Shown: in pieces, positions 1 to 6,246 of the stretch | Layout of the letters: every line of letters begins with the position of its first letter | Numbering within the stretch: position 1 is the stretch's first letter | Assembly (NCBI GenBank): GCA_015206785.1 | Contig: JADEZQ010000003.1 | Location: forward strand, 1 to 64,000 | DNA: 64,000 nucleotides | Reading direction: 5' to 3' | DNA from: Quinella sp. 2Q5 | GTDB lineage: Bacteria; Bacillota; Negativicutes; Selenomonadales; Selenomonadaceae | Program-made: the position numbers and the translations under genes | Notes under the pieces: generated by a model | Seen by the model: the letters and a program-made list of their open reading frames with translations, nothing else | The model's database searches: none | What the model was told of the DNA's origin: nothing

Positions 1-134
1 CCCGTTTTTACCAGATACAACACCGCATTGACCAATTCCTGCTTATCCCATTTGTACTTACGCATATTGGAAAACAAAGGTGCGATAACGTCCCATTGCT
101 CGTCCGTTAAATCTGTTTCGTATTTTTCTCTCAT
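1..134 (-). mobile_element. IS5-family transposase, N-terminal fragment cut by window edge
   Basis: Reading leftward from an ATG at 134, 44 codons stay open to the window edge. The peptide begins MREKYETDLTDEQWDVIAPLF, which matches the start of IS5-family (DUF4096-type) transposases, where a short helix-rich segment precedes the DDE domain. Only this N-terminus is in the window, so an intact element cannot be told from a remnant. A minus-strand -10-like TATAGT lies at 145-150. I could not define a terminal inverted repeat or target duplication between this gene and mgsA. Its AT-rich, AAA-rich codons differ from the neighbouring genes, which fits transfer. Confidence 0.7.
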
Positions 135-255
135 AATGCACTTACTATACCACTTTTTTGCTGTGAACACACATTCTAAGGAAACGTTGCGATGAGTGAT
201 TACGACGCGGCGTTGGATAAATTGTTCACGGCGATTGTTGGGGAAGGGAGCACAC

Positions 256-1509
256 ATGGATTTATTCACTGCAAACGACGACGCCCGATACAAACCGCTT
301 GCCGAGCGAATGCGCCCGCGGACGTTGCGTGACTTCGCGGGGCAGGCTCAAATTTTGCGCGGCGGGCTCGGCAAGATGATTGCTCAAGGTCAGACGCCGT
401 CGCTGATTTTTTTCGGACCGCCCGGCACCGGCAAGACCACGCTCGCCAAAATCATAGCCGACACCACCGACGCAGACTTCGTCAAGGTCAACGCGGCACT
501 GTCGGGCATCGGCGAACTGCGCACAATCGTCAAGCAGGCGGACGACCAACGCAAGTTCTATCGCAAGCGCACGATTCTGTTCATCGACGAGATTCACCGC
601 TTCAACAAGGGGCAACAAGATTTTCTTCTGCCGTATGTGGAGGACGGGCGGTTGACGCTCATCGGTGCGACGACGGAAAATCCTTTCTTCGAGGTCAACG
701 CCGCACTCTTGAGCCGCGTGAAGATCGTGCGCCTGTCGAAGCTCACGCCCGCCGACATCAAACGGATACTTCGCCGCGCCGTGGACGTTGAGCACTTCGA
801 CGCAGACGAGACCGCGCTCGACATCATCGCCGACTTTGCTGACGGGGACGCGCGTTTGGCGTTGAACTTGCTGGAGCAGACGGCTTTCGCCGGAAAAATT
901 TCCGTCGACAATCTGCGCGACTTGCTCGGTGAAAAAATCCGACGTTACGACAAGGGCGGCGACGTCCACTACGACACGGCAAGCGCGTTCATCAAGAGCA
1001 TGCGCGGTTCCGACGCCGACGCCGCGATTTACTACCTTGCCAAAATGATTGACGGCGGCGAGGATTTGACGTTCATCGCGCGGCGGATTGTCATTTGCGC
1101 GGCAGAGGACGTTGGCAACGCTGACCCGCGGGCACTGGTCTTGGCGAACGCGGCGGCTCAGGCGGCTCAGTTCGTCGGCTTGCCGGAGGCGCGGATAATT
1201 TTGGCGCAGGCAGTCACCTACATCGCGGGCGCACCCAAATCCAACGCGGCGTATCTGGCGATTGATTCTGCGCTGGCGGACGTCAAGCACAGCGAAGGCG
1301 AAGTTCCCGTTCATCTGCGCGACACTCATTACAAAGGCGCGAAAACTTTTGGGCACGGCGTCGGCTACAAATATCCGCACGACTTCCCGAATCACTTCGT
1401 CCGCCAAAGATATCTGCCCGAAAAAATTTCCGCGCATTATTACCGACCGACGACTCAGGGCGCGGAGTCCGACATCAAGCGGCGGTTGGAAGAACTTTGG
1501 CGCGATTGA
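256..1509 (+). CDS. mgsA: Replication-associated recombination protein A (MgsA/RarA AAA+ ATPase)
   Basis: AAA+ ATPase related to the clamp-loader and RuvB families; in other bacteria RarA/MgsA acts at stalled replication forks. The 417-residue protein has the N-terminal 'LAERMRP.TL..FAGQ' signature, Walker A GPPGTGKT at about 54-61, Walker B FIDEIHRF near 113, then the lid and C-terminal oligomerisation domain, ending in the family's conserved GHGVGYKYPHD and QRYLP segments. Length is normal. I chose the ATG at 256 because GGGAAGGGAG (241-250) precedes it and MDLF begins the conserved region; an in-frame upstream start at 196 would add 20 unconserved residues. It is a single gene, convergent with the phosphofructokinase gene. 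Confidence 0.95.
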   Translation: MDLFTANDDARYKPLAERMRPRTLRDFAGQAQILRGGLGKMIAQGQTPSLIFFGPPGTGKTTLAKIIADTTDADFVKVNAALSGIGELRTIVKQADDQRKFYRKRTILFIDEIHRFNKGQQDFLLPYVEDGRLTLIGATTENPFFEVNAALLSRVKIVRLSKLTPADIKRILRRAVDVEHFDADETALDIIADFADGDARLALNLLEQTAFAGKISVDNLRDLLGEKIRRYDKGGDVHYDTASAFIKSMRGSDADAAIYYLAKMIDGGEDLTFIARRIVICAAEDVGNADPRALVLANAAAQAAQFVGLPEARIILAQAVTYIAGAPKSNAAYLAIDSALADVKHSEGEVPVHLRDTHYKGAKTFGHGVGYKYPHDFPNHFVRQRYLPEKISAHYYRPTTQGAESDIKRRLEELWRD

Positions 1510-1528
1510 TGTTCCGAACAATCAAAAT

Positions 1529-1568
1529 CCCCCGCCGCTCGTGATGAGTGACGGGGGAAATTTTTTTC
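1529..1568. terminator. Bidirectional intrinsic terminator between mgsA and pfk
   Basis: CCCCCG (1529-1534) pairs with CGGGGG (1552-1557). A T-run follows on the plus strand (1561-1567) and an A-rich flank on the other side. It sits between convergent genes, so it can end both transcripts. Confidence 0.75.
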
Positions 1569-1582
1569 GTCAGTCGTTCGGC

Positions 1583-2845
1583 TCAGAGTGTCGGCTCGTT
1601 GTCGAACAGATACATGTAACGGTTCTTGAACTCTTCGGGCTCCATGCGGAAGGCGTTGGCGACGCCGGCGTCGTCCAAGTCGCCGCGCTCAAGGCGTGTC
1701 ATGAAGCCGCGGGCGATTCTGTAATGCACGGAATTGATGTTGACCTTGCGGACGTAGGTCTTGCCGGTTTCGGGGTCGCGAATGTCTTCGAAGCGCAGAG
1801 GCACCGCCTTATTGTCTTGGATGGTGATGAGCGCACCGCTCTCGCCGCGCATGAGGAATTGCATTGCCTCATAGCCGAGGTTGCGAGCGTAGTCGATGTC
1901 GTAAGCGATGGGAGCCGTGCAACGCAGTTCGTAGCCGATTTCCTTGTCGACGATGGAGAACTTGAGCCCGATGCGTTTCAATTCAGCCAGAACTTTTTGC
2001 TTGAGGATCTCGCCGAAGTCCAGCTCAGCGTAGCGAATGTGACCGTGTTCGTCGAGCTGAACGTTGCCGAGCTCTTGGAAGTCTTCGTCGGCAATTTTTT
2101 CGATGACGCCTTCAGCAACGACCGCGACGCCGTAATTCTTGCCGATGAGGTAGCGTTTGACGATTGAGCCGGTGATGATGTCGACGATCTGTTGCAGACG
2201 AATCTTCTCCTGCGGAAATTCTTCGGGGATAATCGTCAGCGCGGCACCGGCGGAGCGTCCCATACCCAGCGCGAGATGACCGGCGGTTCTGCCCATTGCG
2301 ATGGTGAAGTACCAGCGATTATTCGTGGTGTGCGCGTCCTCCATGAGGTTTTGAATTTCCGTTGTGCCGAATGCGCGGGCGGTCTCGAAGCCGAAAGTCG
2401 GAATGCCTTCGGGCAGCGGCAGGTCGTTGTCGATGGTCTTGGGCACGTGCACGACGTTAATCGTCCTGCCGAGCTTGCGGGCGTATTCGCTCACGGCAGA
2501 GGAGCTGAACGCGGTATCGTCGCCGCCGATGGTGACGAGATAGCCGACGCCGAGTTCTGTGAGCGTGTCGACGACGGTGCGCAGGTCAGATTCTTTCTTC
2601 GTCGGGTTGAAGCGCGACATACGCAGAATGCAACCGCCCGTCAGGTGAATGCGATTGACAGCCGCCGCGTCCAGGCGAATGTAGCTCTTCTCGCCGCGAC
2701 CGAGATGACTGAAGCCGTCGTACATGCCAAGGACGTCCCAGCCGTGACGATTGGCAGTGTTGGTTACGGCGTTGATGACAGCGTTGATGCCGGGCGCGGG
2801 ACCTCCGCCGCAGACGATTGCTACAACATTTCTAACACCAGTCAT
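1583..2845 (-). CDS. pfp: Phosphofructokinase with pyrophosphate-type active site
   Basis: Phosphofructokinase superfamily enzyme of glycolysis converting fructose 6-phosphate to the 1,6-bisphosphate. The 420-residue protein shows the N-terminal phosphate-donor loop GGGPAPGINAVI (about 13-24), GGDD at 107-110, PKTIDND at 135-141, and a later MGRTAGHLALG segment. In this family Asp in GGDD and Lys in PKTIDND mark pyrophosphate-dependent enzymes, whereas ATP-dependent ones have GGDG and usually PGTIDND. The likely donor is therefore PPi and the reaction reversible; this is inferred from residues. Start at ATG 2845 because GAAAGGAGAA lies just upstream; a 40-residue upstream extension looks like repeat DNA and is not conserved. 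Monocistronic, sharing a terminator with mgsA. Confidence 0.92.
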   Translation of the reverse strand: MTGVRNVVAIVCGGGPAPGINAVINAVTNTANRHGWDVLGMYDGFSHLGRGEKSYIRLDAAAVNRIHLTGGCILRMSRFNPTKKESDLRTVVDTLTELGVGYLVTIGGDDTAFSSSAVSEYARKLGRTINVVHVPKTIDNDLPLPEGIPTFGFETARAFGTTEIQNLMEDAHTTNNRWYFTIAMGRTAGHLALGMGRSAGAALTIIPEEFPQEKIRLQQIVDIITGSIVKRYLIGKNYGVAVVAEGVIEKIADEDFQELGNVQLDEHGHIRYAELDFGEILKQKVLAELKRIGLKFSIVDKEIGYELRCTAPIAYDIDYARNLGYEAMQFLMRGESGALITIQDNKAVPLRFEDIRDPETGKTYVRKVNINSVHYRIARGFMTRLERGDLDDAGVANAFRMEPEEFKNRYMYLFDNEPTL

Positions 2846-2909
2846 GAAAATTCTCCTTTCGCGTTCGCGTAATGTTTTGGCGTTGAACTTCGCGCACGAG
2901 AAAAATTTT

Positions 2910-3075
2910 CCTGCCGAAGCCGAACAAAAATCTTGACGGTCGTCGGACGGCTTCAAGGTGCTCACATTGGATGCAACGTCACGTTGTTCCTGCCGAAGCC
3001 GAACAAAAATCTTGACAGTTGTCGAACTGCTTCAAGGTGCTCACATTGGATGCAACGTCACGTTGCTCCTGCCGC
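2910..3075. repeat. 79-bp tandem repeat, about 2.1 copies, upstream of pfk
   Basis: A unit beginning CCTGCCGAAGCCGAACAAAA starts at 2910 and again at 2989, with a third truncated start at 3068. The two full copies differ at only a few positions. Each contains GGATGCAACGTCACGTTG (2969-2986 and 3048-3065), an 18-mer that recurs inverted at 15044-15061. It occupies the gap between pfk and the small peptide gene. I see no convincing coding potential. Confidence 0.85.
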
Positions 3076-3080
3076 CAAAT

Positions 3081-3115
3081 AAAAAATCCCCGCCGATTTG
3101 TGCAGGGATTTTTTT
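3081..3115. terminator. Intrinsic terminator, bidirectional
   Basis: AAATCCC (3084-3090) pairs with GGGATTT (3105-3111); a T-run follows on plus and the A-run at 3081-3086 gives a T-run on minus. On the minus strand it ends the small peptide gene that stops at 3140. Confidence 0.7.
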
Positions 3116-3139
3116 GCGGTACGTCGTGTCCGCCGCTGT

Positions 3140-3325
3140 TTAAATAATCGTCATCAGCGGCTTCATGCCGACCCGAGCAGTTGAGGCGGGCGGAATGTAT
3201 TCCGCTTTCTCCGTCGCGACGTTTACACCGGGTCGACCTTGCTGACCTATCCAAACACCGCCGTTGATGCTGTCGAGTTGCTCATCACGGAGGATCTCGG
3301 TTTTCAAAATTTTTTCGTTCGTCAT
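3140..3325 (-). CDS. Small peptide with double-glycine-type leader (putative bacteriocin or signal precursor)
   Basis: A 61-residue product beginning MTNEKILKTEILRDEQLDSI and continuing NGG at about 21-23. Charged residues followed by L-x-x-E-Q-L-x-x-I-N-G-G is the layout of double-glycine leaders, which C39-peptidase ABC exporters cut after GG. The remaining 38 residues contain GQQGRPG and no Cys, so there is no lanthipeptide or disulfide core. An AAAGGCGG ribosome-binding site precedes the ATG, and a terminator follows the stop. It lies 77 bp downstream of the MFS gene on the same strand. No C39 transporter or modification enzyme is in the window. It may instead be a leader-like remnant. 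Function is inferred from the motif only. Confidence 0.55.
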   Translation of the reverse strand: MTNEKILKTEILRDEQLDSINGGVWIGQQGRPGVNVATEKAEYIPPASTARVGMKPLMTII

Positions 3326-3402
3326 GGTGATTACCGCCTTTCGATTTGGATTTTGTTTTCAGTGCTTATACGGCGGTCGACGAATTTTGTTACGCGCGAA
3401 AT

Positions 3403-4542
3403 TTATCGGCGGCAAGATTGAATCATGCACGCCGCGCCGACGAAGCTGACAATCGCTCCGCACCAGAGCAACGCGCCGATTCCGAAGCCGTCCATGAGGA
3501 AGCCGCCGAGCAAGCTGCCGAGCACCAAGCCGACGGGTTCGGTCGCCGCCATGTAAGCTTGACCGGTCGCCTCGTGTTTCTTGCCGATAGTCTCGTCGAC
3601 GTAATAGACGCGCGCCGCCGCCATCAAGCCATACGAAATTATCTGCAGGCACTGCACCAGGTAAATCATCGTGACCGACTGCGCGAAGACGAACAGAGCC
3701 GCCTTGACGAAGAACGCCACGCCCGAAGCCGTCAGGAAAATTTTCGACGGCGTGTTGCCTTTGATTCGCGTGTACAGGAACAGCACGGGCAATTCCAGCG
3801 CGGCGGCCAATCCGAGCGCGACGCCCATGTCCGAGCTGTCGCCGCCGACGTTTTCAATCGCGTAGATGAAATACGTCATCAGCATGTTGTGGAACAGCAG
3901 AATCAAACTTGCGCCGATCAACATCATGCGGAAGGCGGGGAACTTCGTCAGCTTGAGCGTCGAGGTTTGCGCACCGGACGTGTTGCCTTTGAGCGTAGGC
4001 ATTGTCAGCAGAATGGCGAACAGCGACGCCGTCAAGATTCCGAAAGTCAGCGGCACGACGTCGGTTCCGAACTGCGCCACGAGATATCCGAGCACCACCG
4101 AGCATACGGCAAAACTTATCGACCCGCAGCCGCGAGCCGCGCCGTAATTGACGGAGACGCCGCGATTCTCGTAAAAGAAGCTGAACGAATTTAGCACAGG
4201 CAACATCACGAACGTCAGGCAGTACATCGCGCCGAAGAGCACAGCCTTGCCGCCGCCGCTGATGTTCATGCCGACGAGACTGACCGCCGCCAAAGTCATC
4301 GCCGCCGCCAGCCGGAGCAGAAGTTTGCGCCCGTCAATGATGTTCCTGTCGACGAGCCGCCCGACGAATTGTTGAAGCCCAACCGCCAAAAGACAGCTCA
4401 CCGCAACGACAATGCCGACGGTGCGCGCGGAAATCTGCGCGTCGTTCAGATATGGCGCGACGAAACTTATCGCGGGGCAAGTCATCATCGTGTGCACGCC
4501 GAGCAACGCCGCGTATCGAATATTTTCTGTGCGTTCGTTCAT
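3403..4542 (-). CDS. MFS permease (MFS_1-like)
   Basis: A 379-residue polytopic membrane protein with about 12 hydrophobic segments, resembling major facilitator proteins of the MFS_1-like group (the group of the phenylpropionate and nucleoside permeases). The loop RLVDRNIIDGRKLLLR after the second segment corresponds to the MFS loop 2-3 motif. The substrate is not evident. I placed the start at ATG 4542, with GGAG about 10 nt upstream; an in-frame TTG at 4551 lies too close to that site. The small double-glycine peptide gene follows on the same strand, so co-transcription and a peptide-export role are possible but unproven. Confidence 0.85.
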   Translation of the reverse strand: MNERTENIRYAALLGVHTMMTCPAISFVAPYLNDAQISARTVGIVVAVSCLLAVGLQQFVGRLVDRNIIDGRKLLLRLAAAMTLAAVSLVGMNISGGGKAVLFGAMYCLTFVMLPVLNSFSFFYENRGVSVNYGAARGCGSISFAVCSVVLGYLVAQFGTDVVPLTFGILTASLFAILLTMPTLKGNTSGAQTSTLKLTKFPAFRMMLIGASLILLFHNMLMTYFIYAIENVGGDSSDMGVALGLAAALELPVLFLYTRIKGNTPSKIFLTASGVAFFVKAALFVFAQSVTMIYLVQCLQIISYGLMAAARVYYVDETIGKKHEATGQAYMAATEPVGLVLGSLLGGFLMDGFGIGALLWCGAIVSFVGAACMIQSCRR

Positions 4543-4560
4543 GTCAACCAAACTCCAAAC

Positions 4561-4998
4561 TCATCGGACGCCGAACTTCACACGGACGGAGCCTGCGCCC
4601 AAAATTTTTTCGAGACCCGCCGCGTCGTCAATGCGCCCGAGCCTCGTGTAGCTGTAGCTCGTGGCGAAGTCCCTGTAGAAAATCACGACGCAGTTCGCGC
4701 CGAAGAGCATCACGTCGCCGGAATGAATCTGCCCGACGTGTTCGGCATCGTTCGGCAAATCGTCGTCCAGGTAAAAATATTTTTCGTTGCCGTTGAGTTC
4801 GGTCATGTCGGCTTCAAGCGGCAGGCGTTCGGCAAAGGCGCGGGCAGTCGCGTTGTCGTCGAGCGTCGCGGAAAAATTTTTGCCGTTGACTTGAATCGTC
4901 ATCGCTGTCAAAGCTTTCGCCTCCCGTGCGTGAGAATTTTCGCCGCAACCCGTAACGAGCAGTGCCGCCGTCAGCAACGCCATCAAAAAATTTTTCAT
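4561..4998 (-). CDS. Cyclophilin-like-fold lipoprotein
   Basis: A 145-residue exported protein. It has a hydrophobic signal (residues 4-17) ending in the lipobox LVTGC, so Cys18 or so would be lipidated and anchor the protein to a membrane. The rest matches the bacterial cyclophilin-like domain: IQVNGKNFSATL at the start, LNGNEKYFYL, then HSGDVMLFGANCVVIFYRDF and SYSYTRLG. Such proteins are usually not proven isomerases; the ligand is unknown. The ATG at 4998 overlaps the TGA of the acetyltransferase gene (TGATG), so the two are translationally coupled. Confidence 0.85.
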   Translation of the reverse strand: MKNFLMALLTAALLVTGCGENSHAREAKALTAMTIQVNGKNFSATLDDNATARAFAERLPLEADMTELNGNEKYFYLDDDLPNDAEHVGQIHSGDVMLFGANCVVIFYRDFATSYSYTRLGRIDDAAGLEKILGAGSVRVKFGVR

Positions 4999-5615
4999 CA
5001 GATATGCCCCGCGGTGTAGTCGACGGGTGAGCCATCCTCGGTGTCGTTGTCGACGCGGCGGATGAATTTGGCGGGGACGCCGCCGACGACCGTGTAGGGT
5101 TCCACGTCGCGGGTGACGACGGCTCCCGCCGCAACGACCGCCCATTCGCCGACGGTGACGCCCTGCAGAATCACGGCGTTCGAGCCAATCCACGCGTTGT
5201 CGCCAATGACAATCGGCTTGTAGTGGAGCTTACGGCTCTTCGAAGGCGCAAGGTCATGCGTCGCCGTGGCAAGAACGACGTTGTGCCCGATCAACACGCC
5301 GTCGCCGATGGTGATGCCGCCCTGGTCTTGGAAGCGGCAGCCCGCGTTGACGAAAACATTTTTGCCGAAGACGATGTTCTTGCCGAAGTCAGCAGTGAAC
5401 GGCGGGAACAGTCGAAACGTCGGGTCAACGGCTCGGTGCGTCAGCCGCGACATAATCTCGACGATTTGTTCGGGCGTGTGATAGGCACTGTTGAGTTCCA
5501 TTTCGATGCGGCGGCTCTCTTGGCACAGCTCGCGGAAAAAATCCAGGCGGTCGGGATTTTTGTTGGCCGGATGATTTTCGTCGGCAAAGCTTGCGCGAAG
5601 TTCTTCAAGTGTCAT
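4998..5615 (-). CDS. Sugar O-acetyltransferase, LacA/Maa/NodL hexapeptide family
   Basis: Acetyl-CoA-dependent O-acetyltransferase, 205 residues. It begins with the Mac domain (EELRAS... FFRELCQESRRIEMELNSAYHTPEQI) and continues into left-handed beta-helix hexapeptide repeats (GDGVLIGHNVVLATATHD, IGDNAWIGSNAVILQGVTVG, VVAAGAVVTRDV). The His in ATHD is the usual catalytic residue. The acceptor is a sugar such as maltose, galactoside or an envelope glycan and cannot be fixed from sequence. Start at ATG 5615 with GGAGGT 7-12 nt upstream; the in-frame TTG at 5630 overlaps that site. It forms a two-gene unit with the lipoprotein gene. Confidence 0.9.
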   Translation of the reverse strand: MTLEELRASFADENHPANKNPDRLDFFRELCQESRRIEMELNSAYHTPEQIVEIMSRLTHRAVDPTFRLFPPFTADFGKNIVFGKNVFVNAGCRFQDQGGITIGDGVLIGHNVVLATATHDLAPSKSRKLHYKPIVIGDNAWIGSNAVILQGVTVGEWAVVAAGAVVTRDVEPYTVVGGVPAKFIRRVDNDTEDGSPVDYTAGHI

Positions 5616-5688
5616 GTAATCGACCTCCAATCTCGTTTCGATTGTACAGTTGCAGTTCGCTCCGTGTCAAACAAAACTTTTCGGCGGC

Positions 5689-5717
5689 TTGCAATTGCAC
5701 CGCGCGGCAAGTAGAAT
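5689..5717 (+). promoter_or_regulatory. Sigma-70-type promoter for ygbA-metH
   Basis: TTGCAA (5689-5694), a 17-bp spacer, and TAGAAT (5712-5717), 28 nt before the ygbA-family start. It lies in the gap divergent from the acetyltransferase gene. Confidence 0.65.
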
Positions 5718-5745
5718 TAATCCACCCCAAGAAAGGAGAATGACT

Positions 5746-6240
5746 ATGGGAATCCTCGACAAGGTGAAGAGCCTGCTGCCCAAACGCAAGCCCCCCGAAC
5801 TCAAGAACAATGTCCCGCAGGAGAAGGAGAATATCCGCAAGACCTTCGGCAAATTTTGCAACGCCAACCACGGCACCACCGACGGAAAACTCTGCGCCAA
5901 ATGCACCGCCGTCCTCAGCACCGTTCTGATAAAAATCAACCGTTGTCCTTACGGTATCGGCAAACCCATCTGCGAGCAATGCGAGACGCCCTGCTTCGGC
6001 GAAAACTTCACGAAAGACTTTCTGGCTATCATGAAGGGCGGGCAGAAGAAAATGCTCTTCAGCCACCCCGTGATGACCATCAAGCACAAGATGGCGAGCC
6101 TCGGCGCGGAATACGCCAAGATTCAGCGCGACAAGAAGACTTCCGACAAGCAGAAGGAAGACGCCGAACGCGTCAAGGCAAAGTTCGCCAACGCAACCCG
6201 TTCGCCCAAAACCAAATCCAAGAAACGCCGCAAGAAGTGA
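5746..6240 (+). CDS. YgbA/nitrous oxide-stimulated promoter family protein
   Basis: A 164-residue protein carrying the Cys pattern of the YgbA_NO family: FCNANH, LCAKC, RCPYG, KPICEQCETPC, then KKMLFSHPVMTIKHKM. These Cys and His residues suggest metal binding. In enterobacteria ygbA belongs to the NsrR nitric-oxide regulon and helps growth under nitrosative stress; its biochemistry is unresolved. Here a Lys/Arg-rich tail of about 45 residues (ending KSKKRRKK) extends the usual C-terminus. Start at ATG 5746, seven nt after GAAAGGAG; an ATG at 5740 is too close to that site. It has its own promoter and lies six nt from metH, so both are probably on one mRNA. Confidence 0.82.
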   Translation: MGILDKVKSLLPKRKPPELKNNVPQEKENIRKTFGKFCNANHGTTDGKLCAKCTAVLSTVLIKINRCPYGIGKPICEQCETPCFGENFTKDFLAIMKGGQKKMLFSHPVMTIKHKMASLGAEYAKIQRDKKTSDKQKEDAERVKAKFANATRSPKTKSKKRRKK

Positions 6241-6246
6241 TACGCC

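Noticed and set aside
192-290. Short frame MSDYDAALDKLFTAIVGEGS upstream of mgsA
   Set aside because: It overlaps the mgsA start out of frame, ends within about 40 codons and matches nothing I know.
262-1521. A 419-codon open frame antisense to mgsA
   Set aside because: It mirrors mgsA codon for codon, has no ribosome-binding site or recognisable domain, and is of the kind GC-rich third positions create on the opposite strand.
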